Origin: Fidelibacterota bacterium
GTDB lineage: Bacteria > Marinisomatota > Marinisomatia > Marinisomatales > S15-B10
Assembly: GCA_002715465.1 (NCBI GenBank)
Contig: PAYY01000013.1
Span: forward strand, 71,441 to 135,440
Direction: 5' to 3'
DNA: 64,000 bases
Within the stretch, counting starts at the first letter, position 1; the number at the start of each line of letters is the position of its first letter. This document shows, piece by piece, positions 27,226 through 36,355 of the stretch. Made by a program: the position numbers and the translations under genes. A model generated the notes under the pieces. The model did no database searches and had not been told where the DNA came from. It saw only the letters and a program-made list of their open reading frames with translations.

Positions 27226-27703
27226 GATAGTTACTATTTGTCTTATTGGTATTGCAACATTATTAATTCAGATTTTACTAAGTGATTTTCTATTAATCAA
27301 AGGTGTTCGTCCTGATTTTATGCTTATTTTAATCATATATATATCTTTTCAATTTGGCAGTCTTCATGGTGTGATTATTGGTTTCAGTTTAGGTTTTGTT
27401 GAGGACCTGATAAGTGCTGGGTCATTATTGGGCTTATCGCCACTAACTAAATCAATTTCAGGATTCTTGATTGGTAAACTACAAGGAAAATATCATATAA
27501 TGAGTCCTATCACTTTTCACTGCTCTTGGCTTATTATATTATTGCTTCATTTTTTCATTTATATATTCTTTAATTATCAACATCTGTTAGAATCAAATTC
27601 TTTGGCTTTTTGGCTGACCTATTTATATACAACAATTTATACTCTTGTATTTTTCCTGATTATTCAATCAATCAAACCTATTACTTCTTTAAGTTCTAAT
27701 TAA
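27218..27703 (+). CDS. mreD: Rod-shape-determining protein MreD
   Basis: A 161-residue integral membrane protein with about five hydrophobic segments. The family-typical N-terminal region GVRPDFMLILIIYISFQFG is followed by GFSLGFVEDLISAGSLLGLSPLTK. It links MreC, PBP2 and RodA at the inner membrane. It starts eight bases inside mreC and ends 13 bases before mrdA. The assignment rests on position plus these motifs, as MreD proteins diverge strongly. Confidence 0.9.
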   Translation: MNKIVTICLIGIATLLIQILLSDFLLIKGVRPDFMLILIIYISFQFGSLHGVIIGFSLGFVEDLISAGSLLGLSPLTKSISGFLIGKLQGKYHIMSPITFHCSWLIILLLHFFIYIFFNYQHLLESNSLAFWLTYLYTTIYTLVFFLIIQSIKPITSLSSN

Positions 27704-27716
27704 GATTTAAAAGTTT

Positions 27717-29474
27717 ATGTTAAAAACGGAAATATATATCCCTGTAAGAAGAAGAGATATTGCATTTGGGGTGGTATTATCTCTTTTTATAATCCTAATC
27801 GTACGATTTTATTATCTGCAAATTTATAAATACGAACAATATTCTGCTGTTGCTGAAGCAAACAGGATTAGAATGATATCAAGTCCAGCTCCTAGAGGGA
27901 ATATTGTTGATCGAAATGGTAAAATTATTGCTGCTAATACATCTATCTATGCAGTATCTGTAATACGGGATGAATTAATTGATGAAGATGTTCAATTAAA
28001 TATGATTGCCAAGTATCTTAATCGAGGTGAGGAAACTCTTAAGAACAATTTAGATAAATATTTTCAAGGCCGATTTCTTCCAGCATTAATAGCTCGCAAT
28101 GTTTCTATAAGTGAAATTAGTTTGATTGAAGAGCATAACAATGAATTGCCAGGAGTCATATCAACAAAACTCCCAATACGTTTTTATCCTAATAAAAAAA
28201 TAAGAGCATCGCACATTCTAGGGTATCTAAGAGAAATAAATTCTATTGATATTATTAATACTAGAGGTAGAAACTATTCCTTGGGTGATTACCATGGATA
28301 TCAAGGAATAGAAAAATATTATGAAGAATATCTTAAAGGAGTTAAGGGAGTTGAATATCGACAAGTTGATGCTCTTGGAAGGGAAGTAGGAGAGATTGTA
28401 AGCAAACAACCAATTCTTGCAAAGCCAGGGAACAAATTGATTTTGACAATTGACTCTTCACTTCAAGAATTGATTGAATCATTGCTAAATGAACATAAGG
28501 GTGCTGCAGTAATAATGAATGCTAATTCAGGAGAAATATTAGCAATTGCAAGCAAACCAGATTTTGATTTAACTGACTTCACTGCTGGAATGGGTTCAAA
28601 AAAATGGAAATCTTATTCAATGGATCCAGATAGACCACTATTTAATAGATCTGTACTAGGCCTTTATCCTCCAGGATCTTCAATGAAATTAGTAACAGCA
28701 ATAGCGGTTCTACAAAGAGGTAGGGCAGAAAAAAATTTGGTTGCTGATTGCAATGGAAATTATGAATTTGGCGACAGAACTTTTGGTTGTTGGAAAGAGG
28801 ATGGTCATGGCAGGGTTAATCTATCGCGAGCTATTATTGAATCTTGCAACATTTACTTTTATCAAGTTGTTCAAAAGTTAGATATTGATACACTAGCTAA
28901 ATTTGCTAAACTATTTGGTTTTGGAAAATTTACTGGAATAGATCTACCAGAAGAAAACTCTGGCCTTTTTGCTGATCGTAACTATATGAACAAAAAATAT
29001 GGTAGATGGGGATGGGCTAAAGGATCTCTCCTTCATCTTTCAATTGGTCAAGGTGATGTTTTAGTTACCCCACTTCAGATGGCAAGTTTTATATCAACAA
29101 TTGCAACCAAAGGTAATGTAGTTATACCAAGATTAAGAATGGGGATTGAAAAAGTAAATTCGATGAATGTTCAACTAAACTCTAGTACTTGGGATAAAAT
29201 ACATGATATGATGTATGATGTTGTAAATGATGTTAAAGGGACAGCGTATGATTCTCATCTAGCTAGATCTAAAATAAAAGTTTATGGCAAAACAGGTACA
29301 GCTGAAAATCCACATGGTGATCCTCATGCATGGTTTGTTGGGTTTGCGAAAGATAATAATGAGATAATATCTATATCAATTGTTATAGAAAATGGAGGCA
29401 CTGGAGGTTCTACTGCCGCTCCAATCGCTTCTAAAATTATTAAGAATTACTTTGATCTAAAACCACTAAACTAA
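27717..29474 (+). CDS. mrdA: Penicillin-binding protein 2 (elongasome transpeptidase)
   Basis: A 585-residue class B PBP that cross-links peptidoglycan during elongation. It has one N-terminal membrane helix (about 17-35), a pedestal or dimerisation domain beginning RGNIVDRNGKIIAAN, and a transpeptidase domain with all three motifs: SxxK in YPPGSSMKLV, SxN in ESCNIYFYQ and KTG in YGKTGTAENPHG. It is paired directly with rodA, its glycosyltransferase partner, seven bases downstream. Confidence 0.96.
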   Translation: MLKTEIYIPVRRRDIAFGVVLSLFIILIVRFYYLQIYKYEQYSAVAEANRIRMISSPAPRGNIVDRNGKIIAANTSIYAVSVIRDELIDEDVQLNMIAKYLNRGEETLKNNLDKYFQGRFLPALIARNVSISEISLIEEHNNELPGVISTKLPIRFYPNKKIRASHILGYLREINSIDIINTRGRNYSLGDYHGYQGIEKYYEEYLKGVKGVEYRQVDALGREVGEIVSKQPILAKPGNKLILTIDSSLQELIESLLNEHKGAAVIMNANSGEILAIASKPDFDLTDFTAGMGSKKWKSYSMDPDRPLFNRSVLGLYPPGSSMKLVTAIAVLQRGRAEKNLVADCNGNYEFGDRTFGCWKEDGHGRVNLSRAIIESCNIYFYQVVQKLDIDTLAKFAKLFGFGKFTGIDLPEENSGLFADRNYMNKKYGRWGWAKGSLLHLSIGQGDVLVTPLQMASFISTIATKGNVVIPRLRMGIEKVNSMNVQLNSSTWDKIHDMMYDVVNDVKGTAYDSHLARSKIKVYGKTGTAENPHGDPHAWFVGFAKDNNEIISISIVIENGGTGGSTAAPIASKIIKNYFDLKPLN

Positions 29475-29480
29475 AGGCCC

Positions 29481-30701
29481 ATGAACTTTTTTAATAAACT
29501 TAGAGAAGCCCCTATACATTGGCTTATTGTTTCTATAATTTTAAATATATTTGGACTTATTGCTCTTTTCAGCATATCGAGCGGTGCTGACCAATTATCT
29601 TATTCATCAAGATTTTTCAAATTCTTATTTTGGTTTGGGCCAGCCCTTGGAGGTTTTTTGTTGTTTTTTATTATACCTAAACGGTTTATTCATGAGTATG
29701 CATATGTTGCTTTAGCTATTTCGATAATAGCTCTTTTTCTCCCTTATTTGGCTAAACCAATTGCCGGGACATATCGCTGGATATCTTTTGGTGGGATAAG
29801 TTTTCAACCCGCTGAAATCCTAAAATGGGTAATGGTAATTACATTGGCAAGATACCTTTCAGATAATCGACTTCAATTGAAAAAGTTTTTCTCATTATTT
29901 CCTCCAATATTACTTGTTCTTTTTCCAGCAATTTTTATTGCAAAACAGCCAGATTTAGGGTCGGCTGTTATTTTAGTCACTCCTGTAATTCCTTTATTAT
30001 ACTGGGTCGGTGCAAGGCCTCTTCACATATTATTATTAACAGCACCAATAATTAGTATAATTACCGCCTTCAATTATTATTCTTTCACATGTTGGATTTT
30101 ATTTATTGGAGTTATTTTATATCTTTCAAAGAGTAGCCTTCGTGTTATTGTTTTGAACTTTTTTGGAAATATTTCACTTGGTCTATTTACTCCTATTCTT
30201 TGGAATAGTCTTCATAATTACCAGAAAGAAAGGATTCTTGTTTTGCTTGATGTTTCTAGAGATCCACTTGGGGCAGCATATCAAGTCATTCAATCTCAGA
30301 CAGCTATTGGTTCTGGTGGGCTATGGGGAAAGGGTTTTGGTAGAGGTACTCAAACGCACTTAAAGTTTTTGCCAGAGCAAGAAACGGATTTCATTTTTTC
30401 AGTTATTGGAGAAGAATTTGGGTTTTTTATGGTAATTACAATTCTTTCTCTTTTTGCAATTTTAGTTCTTGATATGATTCATCGTTCTTACAAACTATCA
30501 GAACGTTTTCCTAGTTTAGTACTTTTTGGAATTGCTATTATTTTTATTTCACATATTTTTGTAAATGTTGGAATGACTGTTAATCTACTTCCTGTTAAGG
30601 GATTACCTTTACCATTCCTTAGCTATGGAGGTACTTTTTTGGTGTCTTGTTATGCAATGCTCGGCCTTGCTATGAATATGAGTGTTGAATCAGAACCTTA
30701 G
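29481..30701 (+). CDS. rodA: Peptidoglycan glycosyltransferase RodA (SEDS family)
   Basis: A 406-residue SEDS protein with about ten membrane segments that polymerises lipid II together with PBP2. Diagnostic segments are WISFGGISFQPAEILK (near residue 105), AKQPDLGSAVIL (near 155), QTAIGSGGLWGKGFG (near 275), FIFSVIGEEFGF (near 305) and GLPLPFLSYGGTFLVS near the C-terminus. It ends the mre operon. Confidence 0.96.
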   Translation: MNFFNKLREAPIHWLIVSIILNIFGLIALFSISSGADQLSYSSRFFKFLFWFGPALGGFLLFFIIPKRFIHEYAYVALAISIIALFLPYLAKPIAGTYRWISFGGISFQPAEILKWVMVITLARYLSDNRLQLKKFFSLFPPILLVLFPAIFIAKQPDLGSAVILVTPVIPLLYWVGARPLHILLLTAPIISIITAFNYYSFTCWILFIGVILYLSKSSLRVIVLNFFGNISLGLFTPILWNSLHNYQKERILVLLDVSRDPLGAAYQVIQSQTAIGSGGLWGKGFGRGTQTHLKFLPEQETDFIFSVIGEEFGFFMVITILSLFAILVLDMIHRSYKLSERFPSLVLFGIAIIFISHIFVNVGMTVNLLPVKGLPLPFLSYGGTFLVSCYAMLGLAMNMSVESEP

Positions 30702-30740
30702 AGAATAGTTTAGCAGTTATAATTCTTAATTTTGTAATAG

Positions 30741-30756
30741 TAAACAAGATTGTTTA
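30741..30756. repeat. 16-base inverted repeat upstream of the CpoB/YbgF-like gene
   Basis: TAAACAA and TTGTTTA arms with a two-base centre form a perfect inverted repeat in the 130-base gap between rodA and the next gene. It is AT-rich, so chance is possible. It could be an operator for the gene starting 76 bases downstream. Confidence 0.3.
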
Positions 30757-30831
30757 AATAGGACATTAAGCTTAAATTACGACTATTATTAGGTTGATTC
30801 CTTAAAGATCACCTTTATAAAATCCGAGGTA

Positions 30832-31635
30832 ATGAACCGTAAATTTAATTTTGCCGCTCTTTTCATTAATGTTGCTTGTGCAGTATTAATATCTTTTTTT
30901 TCTTTTTTGAATGGTCAGTCTGCAACAAATAAAAATATAAATGAAAAAATTGAGATCCTTGAAACTCAAGTAAATCAGATATTAGGTATTGTAATTCCTG
31001 ATGTTGAAAACGCAATGAAGAGTATGGTTCGTGCAAAGTCCCAATCAGATAGCACTACTCTCCTTATAATAAATAGAATAAATACTTTACAAAACACTAT
31101 AAGAACTTTAGAAACAAAGGCTGCTTATACTGACAGTATTAATTTTCAATTATTGCAACAGCTTATGATGATAGAGAATAAAATAGTAACATTGACTCGA
31201 AGTTTTAATGAACTCTATGATTTAAAAACAGGTGCAATTGATACTAGTCCAATGAAGATGAGCGGTGACAATTTCAAGAAAAGTTACATTAATGCTTTAA
31301 GTACTTATAATGATGGAAATTATGAGTTGGCTATTAAGTTTTTTGGAGAACTTGTTTCTGGGGATCAAAACCATAAGCTAGCGGATAACTGTCAATATTG
31401 GCTTGGAGAATCTTTTTATGCTTTAAAAAACTACAAGCGTGCAATTTTAGAATTCGAAAAAGTTTTTCAGTTTAAAGAACAAGATAAATGGGATGATGCC
31501 CAGTTAAAGCTAGGTATCTGTTTCCAAAAAATAGGAAATTTTGATAAAGCAAGATCTGAGTTTCAAAAATTGGTTGATCACTATCCAGGAAGCGAATATT
31601 ACCAACGTGCTCAACAATATCTGCGTCAATTGTAA
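30832..31635 (+). CDS. Periplasmic coiled-coil/TPR protein (CpoB/YbgF-like)
   Basis: A 267-residue protein with an N-terminal hydrophobic signal segment (about 8-28), a predicted coiled coil over about 35-125, and C-terminal TPR repeats over about 145-267 (SYINALSTYNDGNYELAIKFF, CQYWLGESFYALKNYKRAILEF, AQLKLGICFQKIGNFDKARSEF). The order coiled coil then TPR is that of CpoB/YbgF, which coordinates outer-membrane constriction with wall synthesis through Tol-Pal. No tol or pal gene is adjacent, so the specific role is not assured. The ATG follows CCGAGG at about a five-base spacing. Confidence 0.75.
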   Translation: MNRKFNFAALFINVACAVLISFFSFLNGQSATNKNINEKIEILETQVNQILGIVIPDVENAMKSMVRAKSQSDSTTLLIINRINTLQNTIRTLETKAAYTDSINFQLLQQLMMIENKIVTLTRSFNELYDLKTGAIDTSPMKMSGDNFKKSYINALSTYNDGNYELAIKFFGELVSGDQNHKLADNCQYWLGESFYALKNYKRAILEFEKVFQFKEQDKWDDAQLKLGICFQKIGNFDKARSEFQKLVDHYPGSEYYQRAQQYLRQL

Positions 31636-31676
31636 CTAATTAATTTTCTAATTACTTCCTTTTGGAGATTCACTAG

Positions 31677-32516
31677 ATGAAAATATATTTTTTAGCATCC
31701 GAGATTACACCCTTTTCACAAATATCATTTCTCGCAAATTTTTGTCGTATGGTTCCAATTAAACTGCAACAATATGACCATGATATTAGATTAACTTCTC
31801 CAAAATATGGTTATATTAGTGAGAGAAAATATACTCTTAGAGAAGTTATTCGCCTAAGAGAAATACCCTCAGAAATTGGAGGTAAAACAGAGATTGCCTC
31901 AGCAAAGTCAGCTTTTATACCTAAGACTAGAGTGCAAGTCTATTTTATGGAACATATTGATTGGTTTCAGCCTTTAACTACTCTCTTATATAAAGCAAAA
32001 AATGGAAGACCTCTACCAGATAACGATGACCGTTTTGCTTTTTATAGTAAAATTTCTTTAGAAATGCTTATTAATCTTTTCTGGTCGCCAGATGTGATAA
32101 TTTGTAATGATTGGCAATCATCTTATGTACCTTTATTGTATAAAGAATTATTTGCAAGTAAGGATTTTTATAAAGATATAAAGACTGTTCAATTGATTCA
32201 CTCTATAGATGATTATGCAAAAGTTTCTTTTGATTCTTATAAAAAAGTAGGTGTTAATCCTCCTAAAGAATTTAAGGATAAAGAACTTAATTCACTTGCC
32301 ATTGCATCAAAAACTGCTGATCTTGTTATTACAGTCGATAGTCCTAATTCAAAGCCATCAAAGGAAATTTTGACTAATTCAGATTTTAAACCTCATATTG
32401 GAGTAATAAAGAAAAAACTTGAAAAGGTAACTCTTAAAAGTGAAGATAATGATTCTTGTTATGATGTGGCTGATGATATCAATAAGGTGCTTCTCGATTA
32501 TTTTGGCTCATCTTGA
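31677..32516 (+). CDS. Short glycogen-synthase-like (GT5 N-domain only) protein
   Basis: The 279 residues cover only the N-terminal GT5 domain of glycogen synthase (IYFLASEITPF, VQVYFMEHIDWFQ, LPDNDDRFAFYSKISLEML, SPDVIICNDWQSSYVPLL). The C-terminal GT1 half, which completes the ADP-glucose site, is absent. The K-x-G-G-L loop that binds ADP-glucose in GlgA is replaced by Q-I-S-F-L. A short GT5-like family with the same ISERKYTLREVIRL-type segment is common in Bacteroidota, often annotated glycogen/starch synthase. Catalysis is doubtful and the real function is unknown. It is followed 30 bases later by a DUF4270-like lipoprotein gene, as I recall from Bacteroidota. Confidence 0.75.
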   Translation: MKIYFLASEITPFSQISFLANFCRMVPIKLQQYDHDIRLTSPKYGYISERKYTLREVIRLREIPSEIGGKTEIASAKSAFIPKTRVQVYFMEHIDWFQPLTTLLYKAKNGRPLPDNDDRFAFYSKISLEMLINLFWSPDVIICNDWQSSYVPLLYKELFASKDFYKDIKTVQLIHSIDDYAKVSFDSYKKVGVNPPKEFKDKELNSLAIASKTADLVITVDSPNSKPSKEILTNSDFKPHIGVIKKKLEKVTLKSEDNDSCYDVADDINKVLLDYFGSS

Positions 32517-32546
32517 GTCATTTTCATTTCTTTTACTTTATTAGTT

Positions 32547-33776
32547 ATGCACCGCTCTATCAACACGATTATATTGTTGACTTTCCTTCTTCTTTTTTCT
32601 TGCGAAAGTGACACATTTATTGCCAATCTTGAAAGTACTAAAATACAAACTCAAGAATCTACTTCTACAAAATTTAGTTTTAAAACCTATCAAACTCCTC
32701 CGAATGTTGGAAGCCTTCCATTTATTTATACTGGCAATCAAGATGGATATGAAGCTTCTAAGACTTTAATAGAATTTGAATCTCATGAAATTCTTCGTTG
32801 GGCTAGTTTTGAAGTAGATAGTGGCCATTTCCAATTTACTTTAGATACTAATTTTATTATAGATAGTGATATAGAAAATTCATTTACTTTGGGATATTTT
32901 AGAAGGGACTCAAATTATTCTGAATCTGGATCAAATTATTCTAATGTTGGATGGATTAATTCTGATTATCCAAAGCTGACTTCTAGGTTAGTTACTGACA
33001 CTACTGGATTGAGGAATCTTTTGTTTCTTGCTGACTCTATGACTGTACAGACTCTAGCTGACACAACAGATGGTAATTGGTTATATATTCTTGAGTCATC
33101 TCAAAATGCAAAAAGCATGTTGAAAATTTATTCATCTAATAGTCCAGTTAATAAACCAATTTTCCGAACTTTTATGCATTCAGATACATCAAGTTCAGAT
33201 ACATCAAGTTCGTTGGATTCAACCCGAATATTTGAAAGTCTTTCAGATGTAACTCTTTTTGTCCCTCCAAAACTGTCTTCTGATGCATTTGATTCAAGTT
33301 TTAGTTATGTGGGTATTGCATCAGGGTTTGTGACTATTTTAAAACCAGACTTATCTATGCTTGACATTCCTAAAGAAGCTTCTATTGCTAGAGCTAAATT
33401 AATATTACAAATTGATTCCGAGCGAAGTAATCAATCAAGTCTTGATTCTCTTTTTTTCCAAGCTTATGCCATGGAAGATACTATTTTAGATTGGAACTGG
33501 GGTGAAATTCTTGATGAAGATTCATATGCGCATCACACTGGAACTATAGCACGTTCATTATCTTCATCACCAAAAGGATTAACACTTAAACTTGATGTAA
33601 CAGAAATATTGCAATCGATAATTAGTGCGAGGGAGACGGATGAAAAACTTATTTCTGATTTAGGTCTAAAGTTAAAGATTTTAAGTTCAAAGTCAATTTT
33701 TGATTTTATTGCTATAAAACAGGATAGTGTCGGTTTTGATCAGCCAAAATTGGAGGTTTTATTTGAAATTCCGTAA
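32547..33776 (+). CDS. DUF4270-like surface or periplasmic lipoprotein
   Basis: A 409-residue protein with a lipoprotein signal (LLLFSC, cysteine near residue 19). The remainder is beta-rich and serine- and aspartate-rich. There is a short low-complexity tract SDTSSSDTSSS near residue 215 from a direct DNA repeat. The C-terminal half has ARAKLILQIDSERS and LKLDVTEILQSI, a pattern seen in DUF4270/DNRLRE-type lipoproteins that begin with ordered beta strands. Function is unknown. Position directly after the GT5-like gene supports the DUF4270-like assignment. Its 3' end overlaps the next gene. Confidence 0.6.
   Translation: MHRSINTIILLTFLLLFSCESDTFIANLESTKIQTQESTSTKFSFKTYQTPPNVGSLPFIYTGNQDGYEASKTLIEFESHEILRWASFEVDSGHFQFTLDTNFIIDSDIENSFTLGYFRRDSNYSESGSNYSNVGWINSDYPKLTSRLVTDTTGLRNLLFLADSMTVQTLADTTDGNWLYILESSQNAKSMLKIYSSNSPVNKPIFRTFMHSDTSSSDTSSSLDSTRIFESLSDVTLFVPPKLSSDAFDSSFSYVGIASGFVTILKPDLSMLDIPKEASIARAKLILQIDSERSNQSSLDSLFFQAYAMEDTILDWNWGEILDEDSYAHHTGTIARSLSSSPKGLTLKLDVTEILQSIISARETDEKLISDLGLKLKILSSKSIFDFIAIKQDSVGFDQPKLEVLFEIP
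33752..33756 (+). promoter_or_regulatory. Shine-Dalgarno GGAGG deciding a TTG start
   Basis: GGAGG lies six bases before the TTG at 33763, inside the end of the upstream lipoprotein gene. It makes that TTG the likely start of the outer-membrane protein, rather than the upstream codon at 33727, whose extension would precede the signal peptide. Confidence 0.7.
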
Positions 33777-34956
33777 CTCTGTTTTGCTTGTATTGATTAC
33801 TATCGCAAAATCTCAATCTCCTTATAATGCTATTGGTCATGGCATAATAATGGATGTACCTGATGCAGCTAGTGTTGGTATTTCAAGTAGTGGTTTGCTG
33901 CCATCGCTTAATAATAGTTTTTCACCATCTAATCCTACGACATGGACTGATCTTTCATTTACTTATTTAACAGGCCATTATAATAACCAAAATATTGCAA
34001 CGGATGCTTATAAATCAATTTTTGGAACATTGTCTAATGCTACATTTATACTCCCGATAAGAGGAAAATACGCATTTGGCATGGGTATTACACCGATATC
34101 TAGGAAGACCTTTAATATAGCTGGAGATACTACTAGCATAGTTTTTTCAGGTGATACTTTGAATGTTTCAAAACAATTAAATGGTACTGGTGGAATAAGT
34201 AGTATGTTTTTTAGTGGTGCGAGTAATTTTGTAAATAACCATACAATTGGTATGAGAATGGATTTTTTATTTGGCATTTATGATGAGCTAAATGTTAGCA
34301 ATATTGATTTCAGATCATCTAATTATGCGCGTAGATTTCGCTATAAGGGGACGTATTTTTCTGCATATTATCGCTTTTTAAGTGATCCAAAAAATCATCA
34401 TTTCTCTTTATTTTCTAGTTTGCAATTTCCAGTAGGATATCATTACATAACTAGAACTGATTTTTTTGAATTTTTAGACCCTATTTCACGTCCAAAAACA
34501 GATTTTCTTCTTCCAATTAATATAAGTTTTGGAGGTAATTATAAATTACTTTCATCTTTATATGCATCAGCAGAGATTCTTATGCGTTCATTTAACTCTA
34601 AATTCAATAATGATATTAATTCTATCTATGGTGAAATTGGTAAAGCTAACCGGATTAGTTTAGGGTTAACAAAAGAAAAAGTTATTGGATCAAGAGAATT
34701 TTTCGATTTATTCCACTACCGGGTTGGTTTTTTCAGAAGATCACATTACATTCGCGGACTCCAGAGCGATCTGACAGAGTTGGGGTTTTCTTTAGGCTTA
34801 GGTATACCCTTTGGCTTAACACAAAATCAATTAGATTTTGGACTTAGGATTTCAAAAAGAGAAGGTTTTCTATCGAAATCAACTGAAACAATTACCCACA
34901 TTTCCGTTGGTTTGACTGTTGGTGATTTGTGGCTGATAAAAGGAAAGAGGAGATAA
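33763..34956 (+). CDS. Outer-membrane beta-barrel protein of unknown function
   Basis: With the TTG start the 397-residue protein begins with a clean signal peptide (MKFRNSVLLVLITIAKSQS). The mature part opens with IGHGIIMDVPDAASVGISSSG, resembling the N-terminus of PorV/UPF0164-type barrels, and then alternates short strands and loops (for example KYAFGMGITPIS, NHTIGMRMDFLFGI). The last residues are FGLRISKRE and HISVGLTVGDLWLIKG. The gene overlaps the DUF4270-like gene by 14 bases and precedes the TPR lipoprotein gene by one base, so the three are probably co-expressed. No substrate can be proposed. Confidence 0.68.
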   Translation: MKFRNSVLLVLITIAKSQSPYNAIGHGIIMDVPDAASVGISSSGLLPSLNNSFSPSNPTTWTDLSFTYLTGHYNNQNIATDAYKSIFGTLSNATFILPIRGKYAFGMGITPISRKTFNIAGDTTSIVFSGDTLNVSKQLNGTGGISSMFFSGASNFVNNHTIGMRMDFLFGIYDELNVSNIDFRSSNYARRFRYKGTYFSAYYRFLSDPKNHHFSLFSSLQFPVGYHYITRTDFFEFLDPISRPKTDFLLPINISFGGNYKLLSSLYASAEILMRSFNSKFNNDINSIYGEIGKANRISLGLTKEKVIGSREFFDLFHYRVGFFRRSHYIRGLQSDLTELGFSLGLGIPFGLTQNQLDFGLRISKREGFLSKSTETITHISVGLTVGDLWLIKGKRR

Positions 34957-34957
34957 A

Positions 34958-36247
34958 ATGAGTTTTGATGAAGAAAAGTTTAAATTTGATAAAAAACTAA
35001 TTAAATTTTTTTTAATTATAACGTTAGTTTTTCAAGGTTGTTCGCCACCACCAGCGATTGAAGAAGAAACTGCTCCAGAGCCAGTGAGTGAACGACAATG
35101 TCTTAGGCTCCTTAGTAGCGCAGCTGAATACTATAAAAATAAAGATTGGTCTTCAACTTCTAGGGTTTACGGTGATTTAGTTGATTTAGGTTGTGATAAA
35201 GGCAGTGAAGAAGAAGTCTTCCAATATTGGGCTATAGCTTTTGAATTTATGGGGAAATTTGATAGTTCTGAGTATGTGCTTCTCCAAGGACTTAAGCGAC
35301 TTCCAGATAACATAAACCTCAGTAAACGACTAGCTTATGCATATAAGCGACTAGGGAATACCGAAAAAGAAATTTTTGAATATGAGAAGCTTACTGATCT
35401 TATTCCCGATGATATAGAACCTTTAAACAGATTAAATGAACTTTATAGCGAAGTTGGTCGCTATGATGATCAAATTTTTATTTTGCAGAAGGTTCTTGAA
35501 ATTGACCCTAACAATAAAAATGCTCAAGGAGATCTTGCTCAAGCATATGAAGCTACGGGACGTGACCCTATAGATATTTATCGTCGAAGATTTCAAGATA
35601 ACCCTTCTAATTATTCATTTGGCATAGACTTGTCAGATCAATTAATGATTGCTGGAGCAGAAGAAGAAGCTATTGATGTACTTGATCGTTTACGTAGCAG
35701 TATTCAAGGAGGTAGCTCGGTTTCTAATAAACTAATACTAAAAAAATTAGCTCTAGCTTATTCAGAAGTTGATAATCTAAAAGCTGCTTCTGATGCATAT
35801 GAGGAACTTTTTAATCTTGACCGCCGTGATTTCAAGACTGCTTTGGAGATTGTTAAGGTAAATATTTCACTATCAGATTATGCCAAAGCAATGAAATGGG
35901 CTCAAGAAGCTAACAGGACTGCTCCTGAAAATGGAGAAACTTCAGGTGCAAAGGGAAACGTCTACTATGCGGCTTTTCAAGATTGCAGAAATAATTTTCC
36001 TACAAATGATGATAAAATAATTGCTGCTCTTGCATACAAATACTTTAAAGAAGCTGAAAATAAAGGTTTTAATCGACATAAACGTGATAGGATTTACTTA
36101 GAAAATAATCGCGATGACCTAGTATTTGGTAAAACAGATTGGTTTATGTTGGATGAAGATGTAAAGCGCCGAGGCTCTATCTCTCCAAAAGGTAATTGCT
36201 ATAAATGGGCCACAGAATCAATAAAGAAAGATCCTAGTTGGCGTTAA
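34958..36247 (+). CDS. TPR-repeat lipoprotein
   Basis: A 429-residue protein with a long basic n-region, then LIITLVFQGC giving a lipobox cysteine near residue 28. Tetratricopeptide-type helices follow over about 45-330 (EVFQYWAIAFEFMGKFDSSEYVL, KRLAYAYKRLGNTEKEIFEYE, NAQGDLAQAYEATG, ALAYSEVDNLKAASDAYEELF). The C-terminus is a basic and acidic mixed region with GNCYKWATESI. It probably scaffolds envelope proteins. It follows the barrel gene by one base. Confidence 0.75.
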   Translation: MSFDEEKFKFDKKLIKFFLIITLVFQGCSPPPAIEEETAPEPVSERQCLRLLSSAAEYYKNKDWSSTSRVYGDLVDLGCDKGSEEEVFQYWAIAFEFMGKFDSSEYVLLQGLKRLPDNINLSKRLAYAYKRLGNTEKEIFEYEKLTDLIPDDIEPLNRLNELYSEVGRYDDQIFILQKVLEIDPNNKNAQGDLAQAYEATGRDPIDIYRRRFQDNPSNYSFGIDLSDQLMIAGAEEEAIDVLDRLRSSIQGGSSVSNKLILKKLALAYSEVDNLKAASDAYEELFNLDRRDFKTALEIVKVNISLSDYAKAMKWAQEANRTAPENGETSGAKGNVYYAAFQDCRNNFPTNDDKIIAALAYKYFKEAENKGFNRHKRDRIYLENNRDDLVFGKTDWFMLDEDVKRRGSISPKGNCYKWATESIKKDPSWR

Positions 36248-36355
36248 ACAATATTTGGATATATATATAATACCTAGTGTTAATTTTATAGGTTGCCGTT
36301 GAATTTGGTTGCTTAAAATTTTTGTACTTCAATTAAATTGAGAGAGAATTTTTCT

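Noticed and set aside
33727..33762. A start at 33727 for the outer-membrane protein.
   Set aside because: The extra residues precede the signal peptide; GGAGG at 33752 points to the TTG at 33763.
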